Below are positions 41,269-51,366 of a stretch of DNA of 64,000 nucleotides, in pieces; the stretch's first letter is position 1, and each line of letters opens with the position of its first letter. The notes under the pieces were generated by a model. The model was not told the origin of the DNA, made no database searches, and saw nothing but the letters and a program-made list of their open reading frames with translations. This DNA is from Ceratodon purpureus (Eukaryota > Streptophyta > Bryopsida > Pseudoditrichales > Ditrichaceae): the NCBI GenBank assembly GCA_014871385.1, contig CM026430.1:3823040-3887039 (forward strand), given 5' to 3'. A program made the position numbers and the translations under genes.

Positions 41269-42568
41269 TGTGAGGTGGAAATTCGCTAAACACACCCAAG
41301 TCTAATAAAATCTAGATTCGTTCTACGGGAGGGTCAAGTTCGTCTAAGTTTGGTGTATGTCTAAGGTTGAGTAGGTAGATGAAGGTTTTTAAGGGAAAAT
41401 GTCTTAAGGATAACTCTTATCTTTGAGTTTGTGTGGCATTCTGCCAATTAGGTCTTAAGGTACCAACCCCAAGAAATCATATTAAGCCTTAAGCTTCAAA
41501 TGATACAAGTCTACGGTCCTTGACCATTTAAGTAGACTTTATCATTGCCATTTTGGCTATGGAGTTCCTCCATATAACTTCCTTCTTTACTTCTTATCTA
41601 TTCATCAAATAACTTGAATTATCAACACACAAGTTACCTCAAGCAAAGATGATACTTCAATCTCCTTTACTCCAAGCCATTCCTTCTTTAACTTAAGAAA
41701 ACACACTTAAGTTAGTAAATAATGTATTGATGATACAATTGAATTAAAGCTTCTATCACACTTGAATTACATGAATGCTTTATACAAACATTAATTCAAT
41801 ATTCAATTCCTTTATCTTATTCCATTTACACAATATAAGAATTTACTCAATCCTCATTGCAAATCTTTAATTCCTTCATACATTAAGTACTTCTTGACTT
41901 CCAATTTCAACTCAAGTACTTAAAATCATTCTTTCAACTTCCAATCTTTTTTACAATTCAATAATTTGCCAACACTCTTTAAACAATTAAGGTAATTCCT
42001 TAATTCTCATGAAGTACTATTTAATTTTTAAGTAATACAATGCTAAAACATTACTTCTCTCAAGTCAATGTTCCAAGCACTTAACTCACAACATACACAT
42101 TCAACATTTTCTACACAATTCCTTATACAATCTTTAAAGAATTCACTCATTCTTTTATTGCAAAAGACTAGCTCCAAGCTAGGACACACATAATTCACAA
42201 TGTGGTGATTCTCCACTTTGGAGAAGATGGTGATATACTTGAATCCTTAAGGGGTGCACCCTTTCCCAATGGGTGTGCCTTAAGGTAACATCTATTCTTA
42301 AGGTCGTGACTCTCTATAAAGGTGCATTCCTTAACATCTCTTAGCTAGGGGTGTGTCTCTTACTACATTCACACCTAACCTTTCTCCTTAAGGTTTATTC
42401 TTTAACTATTTGCTTATTCTAATGTGAACTAGGTTTCTTTTAAGACCTTTTCACATTCTAATGATTCTATCCTACTTAAAGCACTTGATTTTTTATTTTC
42501 TAAAGTTTTTATTGCTCTTTTTTCTTATTTTAAAGAATTTGGGCTTAAATCTAAAAAGTAGCTCTACA
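41269..42568 (-). repeat. 5' LTR of the gypsy element
   Basis: Same length and ends as the other LTR. Its outer side abuts the ATGCT duplication at 42569. Confidence 0.95.
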
Positions 42569-42573
42569 ATGCT

Positions 42574-43828
42574 AACGCAGAGTTGAGGAATGTCAAGTTG
42601 TACAATGGCCAAAACTTCCATTTATGGAAGTTCCAGCTACGGGCTATTCTCCTCGGTCAAGACTTGATGGGGATCGTAGATGGTAGTGTGAAGAAGCCAA
42701 CAGAGGCCGACAAGCAAGCAGAGTGGATCAGGAAAGATAACCAATGTATCTCGCTTCTTTGCAAAGCTGTCGATGAGTCGATTCTTGAGATCTTGATGAA
42801 CTGCGGCACTTCACATGCTATCTGGGAGAAGCTGAAGTTGCTTCACGATCAGTCGGCACATGAGTCCGTGCACCACATACAGCAGCGTTTTTATGAGTGT
42901 CGGATGGAGAGTTCTGATACGATAGCATCTTTCCTTGGGAAGTTGGAGGTCATTAAAAGCTCACTTATAAACATGGGGGATAACTCTATTACCGATGCCA
43001 GCTTGATTGCCAAGGTTCTTGCGAATCTTCCGGCAAATCGGTACAGTGCCTTCTTGTCCGCTTGGGACAATGTGGAGGATGTCTCGCGAACTCTCAACAA
43101 TCTTACCATTCGGCTGCTGAGACATGAGACTAGGCTGAAGAACGAGGAGCGTGAGGAGGAGAAGGTCGCCATGGCGTACGCCACCACTTACAACAAGAAC
43201 CCCAGCAACACCGCAGGAGGAAGTCGGTCGCAGGATACCCAGCCATCACTGACCTACGAGCAGCGCCAGGAACGAAGGAGAGAGATCGAAGAACGCAAGA
43301 AGACCACTATGTGCTGGAGTTGTCATAAGGTGGGTCACTGGACACGAGAGTGTCCACTGAACGATAGCCACGGAGAATCTACGGATTTGCTTGAAGAGGG
43401 TAGGAATCCGCAGCAGCTTCCCCGCCCACCCTTACACCGGGCATACATGACAGCTACGACAGGGGCTGATCTTTTCTCTTGGTATGTCGACAGTGGGTGC
43501 ACTGATCACATGCCGAATGATAAGACCTATTTTTCGGTCTACACTGACATTTCTTGCGAGAAGCGCACAGTCCAAGGGGTCGGAGGAGTTGTCCTTGACG
43601 TCATCGGAGTGGGAGACATTAATGTCCAGGTGCATCTTGGTGACACCGAGGAGTTCGCGACGCTGACCGAGGTCCTCTTTGTGCCAAGACTCGGTACCAG
43701 CCTTTTTTCATCGCAGAGAGCTGCACAGCGAAACGTGGATACAGTCACGTCGAAGCATGCATGTCGCTTGGTGACTCACACCGGACAGATCGTCATGCAG
43801 GGTGTCACACCGGACAGATCGTCATGCA
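42574..43828 (+). pseudogene. Copia gag and start of protease (fossil)
   Basis: An open frame over most of this stretch shows a Ty1/copia gag (LYNGQNFHLWKFQLRAILLG, WEKLKLLHDQSAHESVHHIQ), a CCHC zinc knuckle (CWSCHKVGHWTREC) and a protease active site (WYVDSGCTDHM). The remaining pol functions are not seen. It is a fossil fragment, not a host gene. Confidence 0.85.
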
Positions 43829-43859
43829 GGGACATTGTCTATTTTGCTTGGCTTCAATA
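43829..43859 (+). repeat. 3' LTR end remnant of the copia element
   Basis: These 31 bases equal the last 31 bases of the 5' LTR and end CAATA. They are followed by the TATCC duplication. Confidence 0.8.
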
Positions 43860-43864
43860 TATCC

Positions 43865-44229
43865 AGATATGACAGCTGAAGCGCAGGGCTTTGAACATTG
43901 ACAAGTGTGATACTTTGAATTTCCTTGACAAAGTCATGTCTCTATTTTGAAGAGATGGTAACAGTCGGCTTTTGAGTTTTCAACATATAAGATTAAGTTG
44001 CTGCATAAATAACCAGCAGGTCGTGGAATTCATAGTCCAGTGCAAATTGTTTCAACTTTCATTCCGGCAGTGGACTACTAGGCAAGTACGCACAAATTTG
44101 GCAATTATTATTGATATCTTGTACAAACAGTGAGGTTGATATTCTGCAATGGTCTCTATGATCTAAGTGACCTAGGTGAGGATATGCCAAACCTACAGAC
44201 AACTCTAAGATTGATCTGTGTTAAAATGA
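43865..44229. other. Host DNA between the copia element and the GC1-like gene
   Basis: Probably 3' UTR and downstream sequence of the minus-strand gene at 44230. Nothing else is seen. Confidence 0.4.
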
Positions 44230-47200
44230 TCATGTCAAAATGGCTTTCAAGGCGTCGGAGATGTAACGATACTTGAAAGAGAATCCAAGTTCTTGCGCCC
44301 TCTTCGGCAAGACTCTTTGTCCTTCCAAAACCTGCCCAACAAGATTGCCAAACTCATTATACAAGGTGTGTTTGGTTGGTGGATAGCACCCGTCAGCATA
44401 TGATATTCCTAGATGCAGCGACATACAGCACAAAACTTAATACGTATCTATCATCTGGTACAGTCTTGTCAACTAACCCTACGTGTAGAGAAAACATTTG
44501 GAGGATGAAGAGATGATTGTCAAGGTTATAAGTAATATGTTCTAGAAAGAGACTGACCACAGTGGCTCCTTCGCCAAGGAGGGCCTTGAGGGCGAACTCA
44601 GGAACAGGAAGCCAAGAAGGACGTCCCAAGATGGCTCCAAGCCGGTCGCACATCTCTGCCATTCGTACTGGGTTCGGTGCTGTTCCATTAATTACACCTG
44701 CCATCCGTCATGTGGGAAGATAAACAACCAACAATGTTCATCACCAGTCATAGAAAACACAATCCTTTTTGATGATTACTATGATAAGTATGCTGTGATC
44801 CAACACATGGTAGGCTGGCATTCCATCTGGCTTCACTTGCGATTTAGAAACTTCAAGAGAGAACTGAGTAATCATAAAGTTGTAGATGAACCATTATAAG
44901 TGAGCTTGGTTACCTTCATATGCTGGATTTTCAAGAGATTCAACGATCATGCTCACTAGATCATCGCGATGCACCCATGAAAACCTTCACACGAAACGAA
45001 CCACGCAAATTAAGCTTTGCCAGGTTAATGTTCCGACCTTAGCATTAGAGATTGGGTACTGACAGAAAAATACAAGAAACTTGATAGAGGCGGGCAATCC
45101 TGCTACATAATTAATCAGTACTAATTCCTACAACGACATTCGACATTCTGTTTGAATACATCTGGAGAGTATAATATAAATAGTAGTGAAGGTAATTTGA
45201 CAAAGAGTTTACTGAATCGTCACCACTACCCAGAATGCAACCACATGAAATAAATTGGGAAGAGGTGACTAACCACTGCTTTCCTGAGCCTAGTGGTCCA
45301 CCAGCAAATATGGAGAAAATTGGCACCATCTTGGCTGCAAAGAAAATGAAAACAAATCGTTAACATATATTTCAAGCCATTAAACATTAACCGTCTTCTG
45401 AAAGGCCCATACACACAAAAATACACATACGCCATGCCAACACGTATCGCCAACATCTCTGATCACAGTCAAACTAGAAAATTCCCTCGTACGGGCTGAT
45501 AAAACGAAACGAACAATATGAAATCATCATGCATATTAGTTTCTTCGTTAAAGGCTTTTTAAAGCACTCAGTGAAAAAGACAAACAACTCATTCTAGAGG
45601 TTGGTAGTTTATCGTAGCCTCTGGATAAGTACTGTAACTCGTACAATTTCTGCAGACTTATCCTACCATTTTGACATCAATCGCGAGTATCAATGTAACA
45701 AAAAGCAACCTAATTAGACTCATTTAACAAGTGCGCTTCAAGCTATCACTAGAACAAGTATCCCGTAAAGTGACAGTTTGCGTTACCTACTAGCGAAGGG
45801 AGAGCGACCTTAGGCAAGAACCGAGAAAGATTTTGTTAATTGTCAAGGAAAAACCGGCCTCGTTGTTCGTTTTCAAAGGAAGGCAGGTATTGTTTACACC
45901 CTCTTCCTATTACAAAGCATGCGCAGTCGATCAACTTATTAACACTACCTTATTAATCAGCAACATTGGACACCTGAATTCACATCAGCACAAACAGAAG
46001 GGCTTGGATTTCAATGCGAGATATCTATGACTGACCCTAACATCAACGATTAAGTTTCTTATTCAAATAGTTATCTAAGGCATCAGGGATGATTAAGAAG
46101 TGGTTAACATGCCTAGTGCTCCGCCGTCTTTGTCGAGCACTATGCCCGTGCGGATGAGAACTAGACGCGTGCCATTCTCCAGCTCCTTAGCCTTCTCTTC
46201 CCACACTCTGCAAACCTGCCCCAGCCCCGTTCGCAATATCGATATCATTTGAGAGTACTCTTTTTATCCTGTTAACAACTAAAAGAAGCTGAGCACGTGA
46301 TCAGAATAATAGAAATTTAAGCTTGGTTCATATTCCTGAATCCAATCTAGAGTAGTTCAATATTCCAGGGCAGGCAGCGAGTGTCAAAAGTGGGACTCTG
46401 GCAGAACTGCTTAAGGGTCACGCTCTCTCGATTGAGCTTAAAAAGGACGGCCTAAAAAATCCCAGTTGATTTCCTCCGAAGAAACCAGTGCTCTTGTGTT
46501 GTGGTTATGTTAAAGTTTTGTGAATTAAAGTGTAAACATGGTCGAGAATATTAGATCGCTTAGACACCAATAGAGACATCCACCGATTACGATACTATTA
46601 GAATGGTACTCTTCATAGCAGTTTTGATGAAAGAAAAATTGAAATTCTGCCCTTGAAGTATCATTATAAGAACGCTATTTCAGAAGCGAGGGAACACAAG
46701 AACATGAATGATACATTTTAATTCCAACACTAATAGTTGATGCATATTTAACATTCCGCAAAGTTCGAGAGAATAATGAGGGTTCGAGAGACATGCCTAG
46801 ACTACCACCCTCTTCTCCATCCAGCACGATTCCAGTACGAAGGAGAACAAGTCGAGTCCCTCGGCGCACTCGACGAGCACTTGCTTCCCATGCTTTACAC
46901 ACCTGTAAATGGCTCCATAAATCGCTGTTCACTGTCTTATATGCTCCTCATGAATTGCTTTACCTAGGTTTTAACTAACTGCTGATTATTTTGTATCCAT
47001 TCATGCTGAAGAACTGGTTCAGGGATCTGGTTTATGGACACTTAGGATATCCGTATCGGAATGCAAGTGTTCCTGTGCCAATCCAGTCCCACTTTTGACA
47101 CTAGACTGCACTCCATGATAAAATGCCTGACAAGCACCAGGTGGTTTGGCGTTTGTGCAGGGTTAAAAGAACATACAACTTGCTAGTCATTAGAAGGTTC

Positions 47201-49132
47201 GTGATCCAAGGCACATACCTCAGCAAGGTAGTCATTTCCAGACGGACTTGTCTCATCAAACGCAGACGTTTCACTTGTGCCTACAACAGTATGCAAATGG
47301 TCATCAGTTTGTAATCACCAATTCGATGACTCAGGACACCATTGTTTCAACAGCAACTGACCAAATGATGCTCGATGTGGCTCAACCGATAACGTAACAA
47401 CATTTAGACGCACCATAGAATCCTACTGCTGTTGAACTAACGAGAACAGCAGGTCGCTCGTCTTTCGGTGCTGAGTTAATTGCTTGTACTACCTGCACAG
47501 ACAGCCACACTACCTTAAAACGCCGTAGTTTTACGTGCAACCTCATCTTTGTACATGCGATTTTGAGTTCCCTCTAGACTTTGAAGAGCTGGACTTGAAC
47601 CCTAAAGTTTCCTAACATTTTTGTTGGTGTACTCAGTGAGATACAAAAAAGACCAAGAATTCAAGTACAAAGCTATACAGATACCCTTCTTGCTCGAATT
47701 TCAAAACTGGTTTTCACCTCAATACACCTACCTTGCCTGTTACAGCAACCCTGCAGTTCTTGATGTCAGCTTTTACCTGAGAAAAAAAATAGAGTTAGCC
47801 TTCCCCCCTGACTACACTGCAAGAAAATACTTCAGAGAATCGGATTTCAAAGATAAGAAAAATGTGAGTAGAAAGCAACAAGGTGAATGACGAAGAGAGA
47901 AGACGATCAAGACGACGTTTTCGTCTGAGTATGAGAAAACATTGCACTAGAATGCTGCCAGAAAAACACAATTCTAGAATCCTCGTACCTCAGGAGTCCA
48001 TCTGGTGCTAATGGGAGGACCAGCCAAGTTGACCACTCCCGTGGAACCTTTAATCAACTCTGCCCACTTACTCTCATCGCCAATTTTCACGCCCGGATAT
48101 TTCCTTTCTGCAAAATTCAGCCTCACAATATTAATCTCAAGCAAAGGAAAGCATCCCACAGTCATAAACTCCTGCAATTCACGCACACCAATCCAAGCAA
48201 GAAATATATTGGATCTCTGTCATATTCCGAGATGAGAAGGCAACATTCAGACCATGGGTGAGAACTCAAGAAAAAACTAACCAGGAAACGCCTCCCTAGC
48301 CTTGGATTCAGAGCGGGTCAAAATCCGAACCTCATGCCCATCTGCACCGAATTCAAAAGCCAGGTCAGATTATCCAGATACACAACACAAGACCAGTTGA
48401 TCCTCAGTCCAAAAACTCTGAAAACAAATGCTAGGTGCTAGGATTCCATACCTGCAACAAGCCTGTCCACCAGCTTCGAGCCAACAAACCCCGTCGCACC
48501 GGTTATGGCTACAACCATCTATCCCCAGATTGAAACTCCCATCAGCACACCACCGAAGAAAAACCAAGTACTCAACATATCAATGTACACAAAACGCCTA
48601 CATTGAAGAATGAAACGTCTACACATCCATGTACACTAATCACAAGCATTTCAATTCTACCTTGGGCCCGTTACCGCCATTACCACTCGCTGCAGCATTG
48701 CAGACCAACCTCTGGCAGCTCCTCTTCTGCTGCGAGGCGCCATGGAAACCCTGCCCAACATAAATCCCAAATCAACCACATCCGGATTATGAATCTAGAG
48801 CTCACATTGTACTCCAATTCGCAGACTCCCAAGATCCCATTCTTGCATTACAAGCTCATAATCCTTGGAAACTATCCTAATCCATAAGAGAGAAAAAAAG
48901 AGGAGCTCCGAGGTTGTGAAGCTCTCCAAACCTGGTTGAAAATGGAGAGAAGCTTGGAGGATGCTGAGTCGTCTCCGAAGTGAGTCAAGGCGTGCGCTGA
49001 CGCAGGCCCCGTTCTCAAAAACGGATTGCTCATCGAATTAGGAGATGTCGTCCCTTGCGACATAGCCCCATGGTTGGCCCATGTCAAACCGCTAATCACC
49101 GCCTTACTCTGCACCACTCCTTGGAGCAGCAT
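44230..49132 (-). CDS. GC1: GC1/SULA-type atypical SDR (NAD-dependent epimerase family), plastid-targeted, with duplicated exon 9
   Basis: Exons in transcript order: 49132-48932, 48750-48661, 48518-48452, 48341-48282, 48107-47989, 47776-47732, 47492-47414, 47280-47219, then 9a 46902-46797 or 9b 46215-46113, then 45334-45274, 44984-44914, 44697-44558 and 44331-44230. With one version of exon 9 all phases close, giving 400 aa (9a) or 399 aa (9b). The N-terminus ([15 protein letters not shown], Ser/Thr-rich) looks like a chloroplast transit peptide. The Rossmann motif is [14 protein letters not shown]. Further family motifs are [65 protein letters not shown] and [20 protein letters not shown]. 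It matches Arabidopsis GIANT CHLOROPLAST 1, a plastid-division factor; its enzyme activity is unknown. The 9a/9b pair is described separately. Confidence 0.93.
46113..46215 (-). other. Alternative exon 9b of the GC1-like gene (103 nt)
   Basis: It encodes [15 protein letters not shown] then [19 protein letters not shown], starting at phase 0 after acceptor GGGGCAG. The only in-phase donor is GC (CTAG before GCATGT), joining to the next exon as GGALAKM, the family motif. About 21 of 34 residues match 9a. It is acidic where 9a is basic. Confidence 0.85.
46380..46397 (-). promoter_or_regulatory. Intron pairing element between exons 9a and 9b
   Basis: Plus-strand AGTGTCAAAAGTGGGACT pairs with 47085-47102 over 18 bases, and after a 2-base bulge two more pairs can form. 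Pairing would loop out about 690 nt containing exon 9a. Confidence 0.55.
46797..46902 (-). other. Alternative exon 9a of the GC1-like gene (106 nt)
   Basis: It encodes [15 protein letters not shown] then [18 protein letters not shown], starting at phase 0 after acceptor TTTACAG and ending at phase 1 with CTAG before GCATGT. It is more basic than 9b. A GT donor nine bases upstream (GGTG before GTAGTC) would also keep phase, so the exact end is less certain than for 9b. Confidence 0.82.
47085..47102 (-). promoter_or_regulatory. Intron pairing element upstream of exon 9a
   Basis: Plus-strand AGTCCCACTTTTGACACT is the exact reverse complement of 46380-46397. It lies in the intron between exons 8 and 9a. 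Confidence 0.55.
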
Positions 49133-50288
49133 TGTATCCACAACTCCAAATCCCCTCCCAACTCCCCACAAAACGAAAACCCAAACGGTCCAAAAAACAA
49201 CCTCCTCCCAAACCAGCTCCAGAATTGACCCAACTCCCAATCAAAACTCCCAAACTGCAAAACCTGGATGAGCAAAACGTTCTTCCCAGCTGCCAATCTG
49301 CAGCGTGAGTGAAGAGACGAACCAATGCCGCAACAATCCCACTGTGGAGCTCCAAATCGACTGGAAACAAACAGTTCCCACTCGATTCCACCTGCTGGAA
49401 ACAGTTGAGGGCGATGTTTTTCCTAGATTTCACTTGGTGATCCGGTCGTTGCCACCGAAGCCAGGAGCGAGAGCCATGGTCCAATGGTCGCTGTGACCTT
49501 ATCCGAATGCGAACCCTGTGGATGCTCTGGAAATTTGATATCCGACGGCGAGAGTTTCGTTACGTGGGCGGAAATCTTATGTTTTCTTATGGATTTTCAC
49601 ATGAGAAATGATGGTGATGCGCATGGTACTGTTCACAGAATTGCAACGAGGGAGCTCTAGAAACTTTCGGAACAATCTCCTCTGGAATGTAGACATCGTT
49701 GGACATCTGAAGCTCCGAAAACTTTGCTCTGAAATCGGAAACCTGGTGGTTTAGAGAATTTTTTCGGATGCAGTTTCATATGCATGTGAGAGAAAGAGCG
49801 TTTTCGGATGTTGTTGTTGCGTTTTCGGATGTGTAGTTATGAATTTTTTCAAGGATGGTTACGGAAATCTCGGTGGTGGGATTGTGTTTGATGATGTTCT
49901 ATGTGTTTGACATGGTCCCCACCAATTTGAAGACTAGCGATGTTGATGTTGATGTTGAGGATGTCGAGCTTTTGAGAGAATGGAGTGAGGAATCACGGCT
50001 CTTGATGACAATGTCGTGTGTGATTGCGCTTCATGAAACGAGGTTCCGGGGAAAGGTTCCATGGATGATGAGAGGAACCTTCTTCGGCTGCACGTTAAAG
50101 TCCAAAAGGAAGGGAGGAAGCAGTCGTGGAATCAAGTTGTGCAAGGACGATGATTGTGGGCCACCATCTGTGCTGCAGAGGTGGTCTGAGCTTTGGGTAA
50201 GTTTTGTCTGTCGAGGGGCTTGAGCCCATGATGGAAGTTGTGTATACAGCGCTTGAGTGGGTTCTCTGGGACGTTCCGCTTCGCAGCT
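49133..50288. promoter_or_regulatory. Divergent promoter region between the GC1-like gene and the microprotein gene
   Basis: The two genes point away from each other across about 1.15 kb. A frame at 49855-50223 (plus) has no recognised domain and ends inside the presumed leader of the microprotein mRNA. It could be an upstream frame or chance. No core promoter motif is certain. Confidence 0.35.
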
Positions 50289-50462
50289 ATGGCGAACACC
50301 ACGATGGATACTCGCGATTCCTTGGCGATCGTCGCGGTCTTCTTCGTGCTTCTGTTTGTCCTGCAGGATCTGCTGCAGCCCATCGTCTCCGTGCTCGTCA
50401 TTCTCTTCATCGCCTTCGCTGCTTCTCATTACACCAACGAACCCTACGGGCCTCGTTACTAG
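50289..50462 (+). CDS. 57-residue hydrophobic membrane microprotein
   Basis: ATG at 50289 sits in a good context (CAGCTATGGCG), with stop TAG at 50460. The product begins MANTTMDTRDSLAIVAVFFV. It has a hydrophobic stretch of about 36 residues broken by DLLQP, which suggests a hairpin of two short helices or one long helix, and ends HYTNEPYGPRY. An in-frame ATG at 50238 would add 17 residues but has a poorer context. I do not recognise the family. The clean charge pattern (acidic before, aromatic tail after) makes a real small membrane protein likely. Confidence 0.6.
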   Translation: MANTTMDTRDSLAIVAVFFVLLFVLQDLLQPIVSVLVILFIAFAASHYTNEPYGPRY

Positions 50463-50918
50463 CGATCCCAGGGTTCTGTCTTCTCAGAAACATGAACTTC
50501 TATTGTTGAGTCAAATTTGTGGAGAAGGGTTCTCTTATGCCCCTAAAAGCTTGTAGAAATTTTGTAAGATAGGATGGAGGGTAGGGACCATGAGGCGGAA
50601 GTAAGCATTTGTTTTGTACAGAGCGAGCTTCTGCGTGGAGTTGCGGATTTCAACAACCACTCAAGCCATCTATGTCAAGGATGGACCACTCCTTTCCTTT
50701 CGCATCCACGAGGAGTTGCAAGTGACGTGCAACCAAAGCGCCATCTCAAGGTGAGAAATTCGAATGTGGTCACTGCTGCAAGTTGATTTTGCTCCCATTT
50801 TGACATACACATGTTTCCTTCACTGCAAGGAGTCTAGTAGGAATTTATGTTGCCATACTTTAGAATCATAGGACTATTTCGCAGCAGTACAGTATCAGGG
50901 ATGCACTTGTGATCTGAA

Positions 50919-50962
50919 ATCCCATAAGGATTGTGACTATAAACATAGCGAACTACTTAAGC
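50919..50962 (+). promoter_or_regulatory. Possible upstream sequence element and TATA-like box of the U6 gene
   Basis: ATCCCATAAGG at 50919-50929 partly matches the plant snRNA upstream element (RTCCCACATCG). TACTTAAG near 50954, about 30 bases before the RNA start and 24 bases after the element, has the spacing used by RNA polymerase III in plants. Both matches are imperfect. Confidence 0.4.
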
Positions 50963-50984
50963 TTGTGGTATCCTGCTTCCTTAT

Positions 50985-51004
50985 GTCTCTTCGGAGACAT
51001 CTGA

Positions 51005-51036
<32 letters not shown>

Positions 51037-51086
51037 GGCCCCTGCGCAAGGATGACACGCACAAATCGAGAAATGGTCCAAATTTT
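50985..51086 (+). ncRNA. U6: U6 spliceosomal snRNA
   Basis: The sequence matches plant U6 over its whole length. It has the 5' stem-loop (GTCTCTTCGGAGAC), the ATACAGAGAAGATTAGCATG core with the ACAGAGA box and AGC triad, GCGCAAGGATGACACGC, and the 3' end AAATGGTCCAAATTTT. Against the common plant sequence the 5' stem carries a compensating pair change (UUCG loop kept), and one C is T just after it. A T run at 51083-51089 is a polymerase III terminator. U6 is the catalytic RNA of the spliceosome. Confidence 0.96.
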
Positions 51087-51089
51087 TTT
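51083..51089 (+). terminator. Polymerase III T-run terminator of U6
   Basis: Seven T residues end the U6 RNA. Confidence 0.85.
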
Positions 51090-51206
51090 CTCGTTTGTTT
51101 TCCTTCAGAACAGCAACATCTGAAACAGCGGTTATTTTTAGGGTTTTCAAAGGAATGGCTGAGTGAAGTTTTGCTTTGGAGGTATCTTTGGTTGGAGTTC
51201 CTGATC

Positions 51207-51366
51207 ATGTTGCATCGGATGCAGTGTTGTTTTACAACAGAAATGAACATTTTTATTTGGGTAGATACTGATGCTGTGAGACTCTTATTATGTTGCATTG
51301 GAGGCAGTGTTGTTTACAGCAGAAATGGCAATTTTTTTCTGGGTAGATGCTGATGCTCTGAGACTT
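51207..51366. repeat. Two-copy tandem repeat, period about 83 bp
   Basis: Unit 1 (51207-51289) and unit 2 (51290-51366) share ATGTTGCAT, GCAGTGTTGTTT, ACAGAAATG, GGGTAGAT and CTGATGCT in order, with several differences. Confidence 0.75.

Larger units (their letters stand above)
32869..42568 (-). mobile_element. Young Ty3/gypsy LTR retrotransposon, non-autonomous (9,700 bp)
   Basis: Two 1,300-bp LTRs enclose a 7.1-kb interior read on the minus strand. They are flanked by a perfect 5-bp duplication, ATGCT (32864-32868 and 42569-42573). My line-by-line comparison of the LTRs found one difference, so insertion is very recent: tens of thousands of years at usual plant rates. Parts in element order: 5' LTR, primer-binding region, two small leader frames, a long gag-protease frame ending just inside reverse transcriptase, about 1.7 kb of pyrimidine-rich (plus-strand view) non-coding DNA, polypurine tract, 3' LTR. 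The pol complement is incomplete (broken once, on a large scale), so movement would have depended on a relative. It landed in an older copia element. Confidence 0.93.
32189..43859 (+). mobile_element. Ty1/copia LTR retrotransposon remnant, split by a nested gypsy element
   Basis: The outer boundaries are marked by the duplicated TATCC and by terminal TATTG...CAATA. Parts, in order: 5' LTR (32189-32653), a primer-binding site, a leader, the nested gypsy element (32869-42568), a gag and protease region, and a short 3' LTR remnant (43829-43859). Only about 2 kb of copia sequence remains. The element is broken, with much of pol and of one LTR not present. It is older than the element inside it. 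Confidence 0.85.

Noticed and set aside
43484-43748. Other-frame ORFs over the copia gag/protease region
   Set aside because: Overlapping shadows of the copia frame without domains.
50204-50556. Longer frames overlapping the microprotein in other frames
   Set aside because: Low-complexity Ser/Arg/His composition. The hydrophobic 57-aa frame has the better start context and protein character.
50938-50945. TATAAAC at 50938 as the U6 TATA box
   Set aside because: It lies 47 bases before the RNA start and only 8 bases from the upstream element, which does not fit plant polymerase III spacing; the weaker TACTTAAG at 50954 fits better.
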